In this document: one piece after another, positions 1 through 11,180 of the stretch
How positions within the stretch are numbered: position 1 is the first letter of the stretch
Layout: the number at the start of each line of letters is the position of its first letter
Source: Saccoglossus kowalevskii
Taxonomy: Eukaryota; Hemichordata; Enteropneusta; Harrimaniidae
Reading direction: 5' to 3'
Assembly: GCF_000003605.2 (NCBI RefSeq)
Contig: NW_003133315.1
Span: forward strand, 124,001-188,000
DNA length: 64,000 bases
Program-made: the position numbers and the translations under genes
Notes under the pieces: model-generated
Seen by the model: only the letters and a program-made list of their open reading frames with translations
What the model was told of the DNA's origin: nothing
Database searches by the model: none

Positions 1-557
1 GTCGAACAATTTAATAAAAGCCAGTTGAAAGCAGCCTATAGATGTTTACATGAACTGACTGTAAAATGTTAGAAAACAGCATGCAATGTTCAAGGGAAAA
101 AGCGAAGGAAATGTTGGCGGAGTTGCTTGTATATTAAACCTAAGTCATTGTCATGTCACCCCGCAGTTAAATTTCGAAAACAATAAGTAAATATATCGAG
201 AATGCCTCATAAATAAGCAGATTATCACAACAGCCAACCGAAAATTCGACAACAAACTGCGTACAAAGTTTTGAAAAGCGATTGCAAAGTTGCTTGTTTC
301 AATCGGTATTGTTACCTGAGATATCATATTAACAATTACCATAGTTAAAAGTTCGAAAATGTGTATAAATATTTTGTGAATTGCTGTAAAATTACCGTAG
401 TGTTACTCCAAGTAAGTAGAGGTCATAGGTCAAATATCGAAGGTACTTTGTGCCAGCGATAATGATGTTAAAACATTTAAAAACATGAAATACCCGCCAA
501 TTCGGATTAACATTAAATAATTCATGCAGCTGTGTGTTTAGGTGAACGCCAAATGTT

Positions 558-630
558 TAAAGTAAAGCGTAATCGGGCGTGGTTAGTACTTGCATGGGAG
601 ACTCCCTGAGTAAATGAGCCATTGATTTTT
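558..630 (+). pseudogene. 5S rRNA-like core, copy 1 (class A)
   Basis: Same core as copy 12 but with the class A lead-in ggtgaacgccaaatgttta. Here gcgcgatcggg reads gcgtaatcggg. The downstream spacer keeps the 10-bp block aaaatcgtgg. The private variant ttttaagtaagg (about 733) recurs after copy 38. Confidence 0.75.
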
Positions 631-1505
631 CTTTCATCACACTCACACACATAGTAAAGATATAATGCAACGCTCCTGCATCCTTCCTTACTGTGATGGC
701 AGTTATTTATAGTGGAAAATCGTGGACTTTTTGTAACTATTTTAAGTAAGGAAAAGTTTTCAAATTCCTTCTAATTTTCTAGAACAAGTTGTAGATGCTG
801 ACGGTACGTAGTAGGTTTTAAGATGTTAACACACCGTGTAAAGTTGTTCAAAGTGATTGCAAAGTTGTGCAAAGTTATTGCAAAGTTCGTTGATGTATTG
901 GTATGTATGACCTAAGTTGTTGGCATATAGAAACGCGCAGTGGTAAAGTCGAACAATTTAATAAAAGCCAGTTCAAAGCAGCATATAGATGTTTACATGA
1001 ACTCACTGTAAAATGTTAGAAAACAGCATGCAATGTTCAAGTAAAAAAGCGAAGGAAATTTTGGCGGAGTTGCTTGTATATTAAACCTAAGTCATCGTCA
1101 TGACACCCCCGCAGTTAAATTTCGAAAACAATAAGTAAATGTATCGAGAATGCCTCATAAATAAGCAGATTATCACAACAGCCAACCGAAAATTCGACAA
1201 CAAACTGCTTACAAAGTTGTGAAGAGCGATTGCAAAGTTGCTTGTTTCAATCGGTATTGTTACCTGAGATATCATATTAAGAATTACCATAGTTAAAAGT
1301 TCGAAAATGTGTATAAATATTTCGTGAATTGCTGTTAAATTACCGTAGTGTTACTCCGAGTAAGTAGAGGTCATAGGTCAAATATGGAAGGTACTTTGTG
1401 CCAGCGATAACGATTTTAAAACATTTAAAAACATAAAATACCCGCCAATTTGGCTTAACTTTAAATAATTTATGCAGCTCTATGTTTAGATGACCGCCAA
1501 AAGTT

Positions 1506-1578
1506 GAAAGTAAAGCGCGATTGGGCATGGTTAGTACTTGCATGGGAGACTCCCTGAGTAAATGAACCATTGATTTTT
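1506..1578 (+). pseudogene. 5S rRNA-like core, copy 2 (class B)
   Basis: Class B lead-in with gctctatg. The box A to intermediate element stretch reads gattgggcatgg, a pair of changes shared only with copy 39. The 10-bp block is present downstream, which is unusual for class B. Confidence 0.75.
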
Positions 1579-2453
1579 CTTTCATCACACTCACACACAT
1601 AGTAAAGATATAAGGCAACGCTCCTGCATCCTTCCTTACTGTGATGGCAGTTATTGATAGTGGAAAATCGTGGACTTTTTGTAACTATTTTAATTAAGGA
1701 AAAGTTTTCAAATTCCTTCTAATTTTCTAGAACAAGTTGTAGATGCTGTCGGTACGTAGTAGGTTTTAAGATGTTAACACACCGTGTAAAGTTGTTCAAA
1801 GTGAATGCAAAGTTATGGAAAGTTATTGCAAAGTTCGTTGATGTATTGTTATGTATGACCTAAGTTGTTGGCATATAGAAACGCGCAGTGGTAAAGTCGA
1901 ACAATTTAATAAAAGCCACTTCAAAGCAGCATATAGATGTTTACATGAACTCACTGTAAAATGTTAGAAAACAGCATGCAATGTTCAAGTAAAAAAGCGA
2001 AGGAAATTTTGGCGGAGTTGCTTGTATATTAAACCTAAGTCATCGTCATGACACCCCCGCAGTTAAATTTCGAAAACAATAAGTAAATGTATCGAGAATG
2101 CCTCATAAATAAGCAGATTATCACAACAGCCAACCGAAAATTCGACAACAAACTGCTTACAAAGTTGTGAAAAGCGATTGCAAAGTGGCTTGTTTCAATC
2201 GGTATTGTTACCTGAGATATCATATTAACAATTACCATAGTTAAAAGTTCGAAAATGTGTATAAATATTTCGTGAATTGCTGTTAAATTACCGTAGTGTT
2301 ACTCCGAGTAAGTAGAGGTCATAGGTCAAATATGGAAGGTACTTTGTGCCAGCGATAACGATTTTAAAACATTTAAAAACATAAAATACCCGCCAATTTG
2401 GCTTAACTTTAAATAATTCATGCAGCTGTATGTTTAGATGACCGCCAAAAGTT

Positions 2454-2526
2454 GAAAGTAAAGCGCGATCGGGCGTGGTTAGTACTTGCATAGGAGACTC
2501 CCTGAGTAAATGAGCCATTGATTTTT
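2454..2526 (+). pseudogene. 5S rRNA-like core, copy 3 (class B)
   Basis: Class B. Box C reads cataggagac, breaking the GGGAGA block conserved in 5S. The helix I candidate arms are at 2394-2403 and 2513-2520. The 10-bp block is absent. Confidence 0.75.
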
Positions 2527-3254
2527 CTTTCATCACACTCACACACATAGTAAAGATATAAGGCAACGCTCCTGCATCCTTCCTTACTGTGATGGCAATT
2601 ATTTATAGTGGACTTTTTGTAACTATTTTAATTAAGGAAAAGTTTTCAAATTCCTTCTAATTTTCTAGAACAAGTTGTAGATGCTGTCGGTACGTAGTAG
2701 GTTTTAAGATGTTAACACACCGTGTAAAGTTGTTCAAAGTGATTGCAAAGTTATGGAAAGTTATTGCAAAGTTCGTTGATGTATTGGTATGTATGACCTA
2801 AGTTGTTGGCATATAGAAACGCGCAGTGGTAAAGTCGAACAATTTAATAAAAGCCAGTTCAAAGCAGCATATAGATGTTTACATGAACTCACTGTAAAAT
2901 GTTAGAAAACAGCATGCAATGTTCAAGTAAAAAAGCGAAGGAAATTTTGGCGGAGTTGCTTGTATATTAAACCTAAGTCATCGTCATGACACCCCCGCAG
3001 TTAAATTTCGAAAACAATAAGTAAATGTATCGAGAATGCCTCATAAATAAGCAGATTATCACAACAGCCAACCGAAAATTCGACAACAAACTGCTTACAA
3101 AGTTGTGAAAAGCGATTGCAAAGTGGCTTGTTTCAATCGGTATTGTTACCTGATATATCATATTAACAATTACCATAGTTAAAAGTTCGAAAATGTGTAT
3201 AAATATTTTGTGAATTACTGTTAAATTACCGTAGTGTTACTCCGAGTAAGTAGA

Positions 3255-3555
3255 GGTCATAGTCAAACATGGAAAGTACTTTGTGCCAGCGATAACGATT
3301 TTAAAACATTTAAATCATAAATACCCGCCAATTGGCTTAACTTTAAATAATTCATGCAGCTCTATGTTTAGATGACCGCCAAAAGTTGAAAGTAAAGCGC
3401 GATCGGGCGTGGTTAGTACTTGCATGGGAGAACTCCCTGAGTAAATGAGCCATTGATTTTCTTTCATCACACTCACACACATAGTAAAGATATAAGGCAA
3501 CGCTCTGCATCCTTCCTTACTGTGATGGCAATTATTTATAGTGGACTTGTTGTAA
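3255..3555. other. Indel cluster, probable sequence-quality defect
   Basis: Within copy 4 several bases are missing or added (catagtcaaac, tttaaatcataaatacc, ccaattggc, gagaactcc, gctctgcatcc, actatttttaat). The net effect is the 934-bp spacing. As at 13155 and 41966, changes are mostly one base and local. Confidence 0.5.
3388..3460 (+). pseudogene. 5S rRNA-like core, copy 4 (class B, indel-rich)
   Basis: Class B. Box C has an extra a (gagaactccc) and the terminal run is only TTTT. The surrounding unit (about 3260-3560) carries many one-base losses and gains, so these changes may be sequence errors. Confidence 0.7.
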
Positions 3556-4325
3556 CTATTTTTAATTAAGGAAAAGTTTTCAAATTCCTTCTAATTTTCT
3601 AGAACAAGTTGTAGATGCTGTCGGTACGTAGTAGGTTTTAAGATGTTAACACACCGTGTAAAGTTGTTCAAAGTGATTGCAAAGTTATGCAAAGTTATTG
3701 CAAAGTTCGTTGATGTATTGGTATGTATGACCTAAGTTGTTGGCATATAGAAACGTGCAGTGGTAAAGTCGAACAATTTAATAAAAGCCAGTTCAAAGCA
3801 GCATATAGATGTTTACATGAACTCACTGTAAAATGTTAGAAAACAGCATGCAATGTTCAAGTAAAAAAGCGAAGGAAATTTTGGCGGAGTTGCTTGTATA
3901 TTAAACCTAAGTCATCGTCATGACACCCCCGCAGTTAAATTTCGAAAACAATAAGTAAATGTATCGAGAATGCCTCATAAATAAGCAGATTATCACAACA
4001 GCCAACCGAAAATTCGACAACAAACTGCTTACAAAGTTGTGAAAAGCGATTGCAAAGTTGCTTGTTTCAATCGGTATTGTTATCTGAGATATCATATTAA
4101 CAATTACCATAGTTAAAAGTTCGAAAATGTGTATAAATATTTCGTGAATTGCTGTTAAATTACCGCAGTGTTACTCCAAGTTAGTAGAGGTCATAGGTCA
4201 AATATCGAAGGTACTTTGTGCCAGCGATAATGATGTTAAAACATTTAAAAACATGAAATACCCGCCAATTCGGATTAACTTTAAATAATTCATGCAGCTG
4301 TGTGTTTAGGTGAACGCCAAATGTT

Positions 4326-4398
4326 TAAAGTAAAGCGCGATCGGGCGTGGTTAGTACTTGCATGGGAGACTCCCCGAGTAAATGAGCCATTGATTTTT
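4326..4398 (+). pseudogene. 5S rRNA-like core, copy 5 (class A)
   Basis: Class A with box C ending ccccgag instead of ccctgag, a marker shared with copies 7, 23, 26 and 57. The next unit carries the acaacatgcaatg marker, so 5-6 form one of the recurring A-B dimers. Confidence 0.75.
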
Positions 4399-5272
4399 CT
4401 TTCATCACACTCACACACATAGTAAAGATATAAGGCAACGCTCCTGCATCCTTCCTTACTGTGATGGCAGTTATTTATAGTGGAAAATCGTGGACTTTTT
4501 GTATCTATTTTAATTAAGGAAAAGTTTTCAAATTCCTTCTAATTTTCTAGAACAAGTTGTAGATGCTGACGGAGCGTAGTAGGTTTTAAGATGTTAACAC
4601 ACCGTGTAAAGTTGTTCAAAGTGATTGCAAAGTTATGCAAAGTTATTGCAAAGTTCGTTGATGTATTGGTATGTATGACCTAAGTTGTTGGCATATAGAA
4701 ACGCGCAGTGGTAAAGTCGAACAATTTAATAAAAGCCAGTTCAAAGCAGCATATAGATGTTTACATGAACTCACTGTAAAATGTTAGAAAACAACATGCA
4801 ATGTTCAAGTAAAAAGCGAAGTAAATTTTGGCGGAGTTGCTTGTATATTAAACCTAAGTCATCGTCATGACACCCCCGCAGTTAAATTTCGAAAACAATA
4901 AGTAAATGTATCGAGAATGCCTCATAAATAAGCAGATTATCACAACAGCCAACCGAAAATTCGACAACAAACTGCTTACAAAGTTGTGAAAAGCGATTGC
5001 AAAGTTGCTTGTTTCAATCGGTATTGTTACCTGAGATATCATATTAACAATTACCATAGTTAAAAGTTCGAAAATGTGTATAAATATTTCGTGAATTGTT
5101 GTAAAATTACCGTAGTGTTACTCCGAGTAAGTAGAGGTCATAGGTCAAATATGGAAGGTACTTTGTGCCAGCGATAACGATTTTAAAACATTTAAAAACA
5201 TAAAATACCCGCCAATTTGGCTTAACTTTAAATAATTCATGCAGCTGTATGTTTAGATGACCGCCAAAAGTT

Positions 5273-5345
5273 GAAAGTAAAGCGCGATCGGGCGTGGTTA
5301 GTACTTGCATGGGAGACTCCCTGAGTAAATGAGCCATTGATTTTT
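5273..5345 (+). pseudogene. 5S rRNA-like core, copy 6 (class B)
   Basis: Standard class B core. Its unit leader has acaacatgcaatg and agcgaagtaaatttt, the signature of the B half of the recurring A-B dimer. Confidence 0.78.
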
Positions 5346-6210
5346 CTTTCATCACACTCACACACATAGTAAAGATATAAGGCAACGCTCCTGCATCCTT
5401 CCTTACTGTGATGGCAATTATTTATAGTGGACTTTTTGTAACTATTTTAATTAAGGAAAAGTTTTCAAATTCCTTCTAATTTTCTAGAACAAGTTGTAGA
5501 TGCTGTCGGTACGTAGTAGGATTTAAGATGTTAACACACCGTGTAAAGTTGTTCAAAGTGATTGCAAAGTTATGCAAAGTTATTGCAAAGTTCGTTGATG
5601 TATTGGTATGTATGACCTAAGTTGTTGGCATATAGAAACGCGCAGTGGTAAAGTCGAACAATTTAATAAAAGCCAGTTCAAAGCAGCATATAGATGTTTA
5701 CATGAACTCACTGTAAAATGTTAGAAAACAGCATGCAATGTTCAAGGGAAAAAGCGAAGGAAATTTTGGCGGAGTTGCTTGTATATTAAACCTAAGTCAT
5801 CGTCATGACACCCCCGCAGTTAAATTTCGAAAACAATAAGTAAATGTATCGAGAATGCCTCATAAATAAGCAGATTATCACAACAGCTAACCGAAAATTC
5901 GACAACAAACTGCTTACAAAGTTGTGAAAAGCGATTGCAAAGTTGCTTGTTTCAATCGGTATTGTTATCTGAGATATCATATTAACAATTACCATAGTTA
6001 AAAGTTCGAAAATGTGTATAAATATTTCGTGAATTGCTGTAAAATTACCGCAGTGTTACTCCAAGTAAGTAGAGGTCATAGGTCAAATATCGAAGGTACT
6101 TTGTGCCAGCGATAATGATGTTAAAACATTTAAAAACATGAAATACCCGCCAATTCGAATTAACTTTAAATAATTCATGCAGCTGTGTGTTTAGGTGAAC
6201 GCCAAATGTT

Positions 6211-6283
6211 TAAAGTAAAGCGCGATCGGGCGTGGTTAGTACTTGCATGGGAGACTCCCCGAGTAAATGAGCCATTGATTTTT
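6211..6283 (+). pseudogene. 5S rRNA-like core, copy 7 (class A)
   Basis: Class A with ccccgag. Upstream it has caattcgaattaac, a variant otherwise seen only at copy 57, 47 kb away. Confidence 0.75.
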
Positions 6284-7157
6284 CTTTCATCACACTCACA
6301 CACATAGTAAAGATATAAGGCAACGCTCCTGCATCCTTCCTTACTGTGATGGCAGTTATTTATAGTGGAAAATCGTGGACTTTTTGTATCTATTTTAATT
6401 AAGGAAAAGTTTTCAAATTCCTTCTAATTTTCTAGAACAAGTTGTAGATGCTGACGGTACGTAGTAGGTTTTAAGATGTTAACACACCGTGTAAAGTTGT
6501 TCAAAGTGATTGCAAAGTTATGCAAAGTTATTGCAAAGTTCGTTGATGTATTGGTATGTATGACCTAAGTTGTTGGCATATAGAAACGCGCAGTGGTAAA
6601 GTCGAACAATTTAATAAAAGCCAGTTCAAAGCAGCATATAGATGTTTACATGAACTCACTGTAAAATGTTAGAAAACAACATGCAATGTTCAAGTAAAAA
6701 GCGAAGTAAATTTTGGCGGAGTTGCTTGTATATTAAACCTAAGTCATCGTCATGACACCCCCGCAGTTAAATTTCGAAAACAATAAGTAAATGTATCGAG
6801 AATGCCTCATAAATAAGCAGATTATCACAACAGCCAACCGAAAATTCGACAACAAACTGCTTACAAAGTTGTGAAAAGCGATTGCAAAGTTGCTTGTTTC
6901 AATCGGTATTGTTACCTGAGATATCATATTAACAATTACCATAGTTAAAAGTTCGAAAATGTGTATAAATATTTCGTGAATTGTTGTTAAATTACCGTAG
7001 TGTTACTCCGAGTAAGTAGAGGTCATAGGTCAAATATGGAAGGTACTTTGTGCCAGCGATAACGATTTTAAAACATTTAAAAACATAAAATACCCGCCAA
7101 TTTGGCTTAACTTCAAATAATTCATGTAGCTCTATGTTTAGATGACCGCCAAAAGTT

Positions 7158-7230
7158 GAAAGTAAAGCGCGATCGGGCGTGGGTAGTACTTGCATGGGAG
7201 ACTCCCTGAGAAAATGAGCCATTGATTTTT
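7158..7230 (+). pseudogene. 5S rRNA-like core, copy 8 (class B)
   Basis: Class B with the gctctatg lead-in. The intermediate element reads gtgggtag instead of gtggttag, and the 3' part reads gagaaaatgag. It is the B partner of copy 7. Confidence 0.72.
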
Positions 7231-8095
7231 CTTTCATCACACTCACACACATAGTAAAGATATAAGGCAACGCTCCTGCATCCTTCCTTACTGTGATGGC
7301 AATTATTTATAGTGGACTTTTTGTAACTATTTTAATTAAGGAAAAGTTTTCAAATTCCTTCTAATTTTCTAGAACAAGTTGTAGATGCTGTCGGTACGTA
7401 GTAGGTTTTAAGATGTTAACACATCGTGTAAAGTTGTTCAAAGTGATTGCAAAGTTATGGAAAGTTATTGCAAAGTTCGTTGATGTATTGGTATGTATGA
7501 CCTAAGTTGTTGGCACATAGAAACGCGCAGTGGTAAAGTCGAACAATTTAATAAAAGCCAGTTCAAAGCAGCATATAGATGTTTACATGAACTCACTGTA
7601 AAATGTTAGAAAACAGCATGCAATGTTCAAGGGAAAAAGCGAAGGAAATTTTGGCGGAGTTGCTTGAATATTAAACCTAAGTCATCGTCATGACACCCCC
7701 GCAGTTAAATTTCGAAAACAATAAGTAAATGTATCGAGAATGCCTCATAAATAAGCAGATTATCACAACAGCCAACCGAAAATTCGACAACAAACTGCTT
7801 ACAAAGTTGTGAAAAGCGATTGCAAAGTTGCTTGTTTCAATCGGTATTGTTACCTGAGATATCATATTAACAATTACCATAGTTAAAAGTTCGAAAATGT
7901 GTATAAATATTTCGTGAATTGCTGTTAAATTACCGTAGTGTTACTCCGAGTAAGTAGAGGTCATAGGTCAAATATGGAAGGTACTTTGTGCCAGCGATAA
8001 CGATTTTAAAACATTTAAAAACATAAAATACCCGCCAATTTGGCTTAACTCCAAATAATTCATGTAGCTCTATGTTTAGATGACCGCCAAAAGTT

Positions 8096-8168
8096 GAAAG
8101 TAAAGCGCGATCGGGCGTGGTTAGTACTTGCATGGGAGACTCCCTGAGTAAATGAGCCATTGATTTTT
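8096..8168 (+). pseudogene. 5S rRNA-like core, copy 9 (class B)
   Basis: Standard class B core with the gctctatg lead-in. It starts the long, nearly pure class B run that reaches about 20.4 kb. Confidence 0.78.
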
Positions 8169-9033
8169 CTTTCATCACACTCACACACATAGTAAAGATA
8201 TAAGGCAACGCTCCTGCATGCTTCCTTACTGTGATGGCAATTATTTATAGTGGACTTTTTGTAACTATTTTAATTAAGGAAAAGTTTTCAAATTCCTTCT
8301 AATTTTCTAGAACAAGTTGTAGATGCTGTCGGTACGTAGTAGGTTTTAAGATGTTAACACACCGTGTACAGTTGTTCAAAGTGATTGCAAAGTTATGGAA
8401 AGTTATTGCAAAGTTCGTTGATGTATTGGTATGTATGACCTAAGTTGTTGGCATATAGAAACGCGCAGTGGTAAAGTCGAACAATTTAATAAAAGCCAGT
8501 TCAAAGCAGCATATAGATGTTTACATGAACTCACTGTAAAATGTTAGAAAACAGCATGCAATGTTCAAGTAAAAAAGCGAAGGAAATTTTGGCGGAGTTG
8601 CTTGTATATTAAACCTAAGTCATCGTCATGACACCCCCGCAGTTAAATTTCGAAAACAATAAGTAAATGTATCGAGAATGCCTCATAAATAAGCAGATTA
8701 TCACAACAGCCAACCGAAAATTCGACAACAAACTGCTTACAAAGTTGTGAAAAGCGATTGCAAAGTGGCTTGTTTCAATCGGTATTGTTACCTGAGATAT
8801 CATATTAACAATTACCATAGTTAAAAGTTCGAAAATGTGTATAAATATTTCGTGAATTGCTGTTAAATTACCGTAGTGTTACTCCGAGTAAGTAGAGGTC
8901 ATAGGTCAAATATGGAAGGTACTTTGTGCCAGCGATAACGATTTTAAAACATTTAAAAACATAAAATTCCCGCCAATTTGGCTTAACTTTAAATAATTCA
9001 TGCAGCTGTATGTTTAGATGACCGCCAAAAGTT

Positions 9034-9106
9034 GAAAGTAAAGCGTGATCGGGCGTGGTTAGTACTTGCATGGGAGACTCCTTGAGTAAATGAGCCATTG
9101 ATTTTT
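9034..9106 (+). pseudogene. 5S rRNA-like core, copy 10 (class B)
   Basis: Class B with gcgtgatcggg in box A and ccttgag at the end of box C. This pair of changes, with the spacer variants ataaaattcccgcc and gtattagtatg, recurs in copies 65 and 66 about 52 kb away. Confidence 0.75.
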
Positions 9107-9971
9107 CTTTCATCACACTCACACACATAGTAAAGATATAAGGCAACGCTCCTGCATCCTTCCTTACTGTGATGGCAATTATTTATAGTGGACTTTTTGT
9201 AACTATTTTAATTAAGGAAAAGTTTTCAAATTCCTTCTAATTTTCTAGAACAAGTTGTAGATGCTGTCGGTACGTAGTAGGTTTTAAGATGTTAACACAC
9301 CGTGTAAAGTTGTTCAAAGTGATTGCAAAGTTATGGAAAGTTATTGCAAAGTTCGTTGATGTATTAGTATGTATGACCTAAGTTGTTGGCATATAGAAAC
9401 GCGCAGTGGTAAAGTCGAACAATTTAATAAAAGCCAGTTCAAAGCAGCATATAGATGTTTACATGAACTCACTGTAAAATGTTAGAAAACAGCATGCAAT
9501 GTTCAAGTAAAAAAGCGAAGGAAATTTTGGCGGAGTTGCTTGTATATTAAACCTAAGTCATCGTCATGACACCCCCGCAGTTAAATTTCGAAAACAGTAA
9601 GTAAATGTATCGAGAATGCCTCATAAATAAGCAGATTATCACAACAGCCAACCGAAAATTCGACAACAAACTGCTTACAAAGTTGTGAAAAGCGATTGCA
9701 AAGTGGCTTGTTTCAATCGGTATTGTTACCTGAGATATCATATTAACAATTACCATAGTTAAAAGTTCGAAAATGTGTATAAATATTTCGTGAATTGCTG
9801 TTAAATTACCGTAGTGTTACTCCGAGTAAGTAGAGGTCATAGGTCAAATATGGAAGGTACTTTGTGCCAGCGATAACGATTTTAAAACATTTAAAAACAT
9901 AAAATACCCGCCAATTTGGCTAAACTTTAAATAATTCATTCAGCTGTATGTTTAGATGACCGCCATAATTT

Positions 9972-10044
9972 GAAAGTAAAGCGCGATATGGCGTGGTTAG
10001 TACTTGCATGGGAGACTCCCTGAGTAAATGAGCCATTGATTTTT
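9972..10044 (+). pseudogene. 5S rRNA-like core, copy 11 (class B)
   Basis: Class B. It reads cataatttgaaag before box A and gcgcgatatggcg in place of gcgcgatcgggcg, a three-base change next to the intermediate element. Confidence 0.7.
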
Positions 10045-10610
10045 CTTTCATCACACTCACACACATAGTAAAGATATAAGGCAACGCTCCTGCATCCTTC
10101 CTTACTGTGATGGCAATTATTTATAGTGGACTTTTTGTAACTATTTTAATTAAGGAAAAGTTTTCAAATTCCTTCTAATTTTCTAGAACAAGTTGTAGAT
10201 GCTGTCGGTACGTAGTAGGTTTTAAGATGTTAACACACCGTGTAAAGTTGTTCAAAGTGATTGCAAAGTTATGGAAAGTTATTGCAAAGTTCGTTGATGT
10301 ATTGTTATGTATGACCTAAGTTGTTGGCCTATAGAAACGCGCAGTGGTAAAGTCGAACAATTTAATAAAAGCCAGTTCAAAGCAGCATATAGATGTTTAC
10401 ATGAACTCACTGTAAAATGTTAGAAAACAGCATGCAATGTTCAAGTAAAAAAGCGAAGGAAATTTTGGCGGAGTTGCTTGTATATTAAACCTAAGTCATC
10501 GTCATGACACCCCCGCAGTTAAATTTCGAAAACAATAAGTAAATGTATCGAGAATGCCTCATAAATAAGCAGATTATCACAACAGCCAACCGAAAATTCG
10601 ACAACAAACT

Positions 10611-10648
10611 GCTTACAAAGTTGTGAAAAGCGATTGCAAAGTGGCTTG
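10611..10648 (+). repeat. First TTGCAAAG-type subrepeat cluster in the unit
   Basis: The segment contains ttacaaagttgtgaaaagcg followed by attgcaaagtggcttg, imperfect repeats of an 'NNNcaaagtt' word about 9-12 bp apart. A base alternates here between copies: aaagtggcttg (copies 3, 4, 10-14, 19-22, 40, 41, 55, 65) or aaagttgcttg (most others). That makes it a useful marker for grouping units. No function is visible. Confidence 0.6.
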
Positions 10649-10715
10649 TTTCAATCGGTATTGTTACCTGAGATATCATATTAACAATTACCATAGTTAA
10701 AAGTTCGAAAATGTG

Positions 10716-10723
10716 TATAAATA
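10716..10723 (+). promoter_or_regulatory. TATA-like word in spacer, function unknown
   Basis: TATAAATA occurs in a conserved context in nearly every unit. It lies about 190 bp upstream of the 5S-like box A, too far for the TATA-like elements near -30 seen in some 5S genes. In AT-rich DNA such a word is common by chance. It is noted only because it is maintained throughout the array. Confidence 0.15.
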
Positions 10724-10849
10724 TTTCGTGAATTGCTGTTAAATTACCGTAGTGTTACTCCGAGTAAGTAGAGGTCATAGGTCAAACATGGAAGGTACTT
10801 TGTGCCAGCGATAACGATTTTAAAACATTTAAAATCATAAAATACCCGC

Positions 10850-10976
10850 CAATTTGGCTTAACTTTAAATAATTCATGCAGCTGTATGTTTAGATGACCG
10901 CCATAAGTTGAAAGTAAAGCGCGATCGGGCGTGGTTAGTACTTGCATGGGAGACTCCCTGAGTAAATGAGCCATTG
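10850..10976 (+). ncRNA. Possible full-length 5S-like RNA outline (helix I candidate)
   Basis: The words caatttggct (10850-10859) and agccattg (10969-10976) are complementary: GGCU pairs with AGCC and CAAU with AUUG, leaving a two-base bulge. They bracket 127 nt, close to the ~120 nt of 5S rRNA, and the 3' arm lies directly before the T5. This would sit where helix I of 5S lies. The sequence between the 5' arm and box A has no clear 5S match. Class A units read caattcggat here, which breaks one pair without compensation, so the helix is not supported by covariation. Confidence 0.25.
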
Positions 10977-10982
10977 ATTTTT
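10910..10982 (+). pseudogene. 5S rRNA-like core, copy 12 (reference, class B)
   Basis: Seen: gaaagtaaagcgcgatcggg, then cgtggttagtacttg, catgggagac and tccctgag, ending in TTTTT. Known: human 5S rRNA positions 48-99 read GAAGCTAAGCAGGGTCGGG, CCTGGTTAGTACTTG, GATGGGAGAC and CGCCTGGG (recalled, not searched). About 42 of 53 columns match with one inserted base. The intermediate element matches 5 of 6 and box C about 15 of 18. After the last matching block come about 16 bases and then T5, close to where 5S transcription ends. Upstream of box A, agatgaccgcc is only a vague trace of 5S. Inferred: a diverged 5S gene copy kept as part of a satellite. It could still be a Pol III transcript, but substitutions in box C and loss of the 5' half argue against working 5S rRNA. 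Confidence 0.8.
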
Positions 10983-11180
10983 CTTTCATCACACTCACAC
11001 ACATAGTAAAGATATAAGGCAACGCTCCTGCATCCTTCCTTACTGTGATGGCAATTATTTATAGTGGACTTTTTGTAACTATTTTAATTAAGGAAAAGTT
11101 TTCAAATTCCTTCTAATTTTCTAGAACAAGTTGTAGATGCTGTCGGTACGTAGTAGGTTTTAAGATGTTAACACACCGTG

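Noticed and set aside
2035-2238. Minus-strand open frame of 67 codons recurring in nearly every unit (starts MVIVNMISQ)
   Set aside because: It recurs because the DNA repeats. I recognise no family or start context. Its stop position shifts with a one-base C-run difference (63 or 67 codons), and substitutions do not look biased to silent sites by eye. A dN/dS test over the 68 units would settle it.
2288-2566. Minus-strand open frame of 92 codons recurring in class B units (starts MPYIFTMCV)
   Set aside because: It runs antisense through the 5S-like core and is lost in all class A units. The frame is a by-product of the repeat.
10910-10982. A working 5S rRNA gene
   Set aside because: Box C differs from the near-universal GGATGGGAGACC pattern, the 5' 45-50 nt are not recognisable and the expected helices II-III partner sequence is missing.
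10990-11004. CA microsatellite
   Set aside because: Only atcacactcacacaca, too short and interrupted; it varies little between units apart from the 5-bp duplication near 17547.
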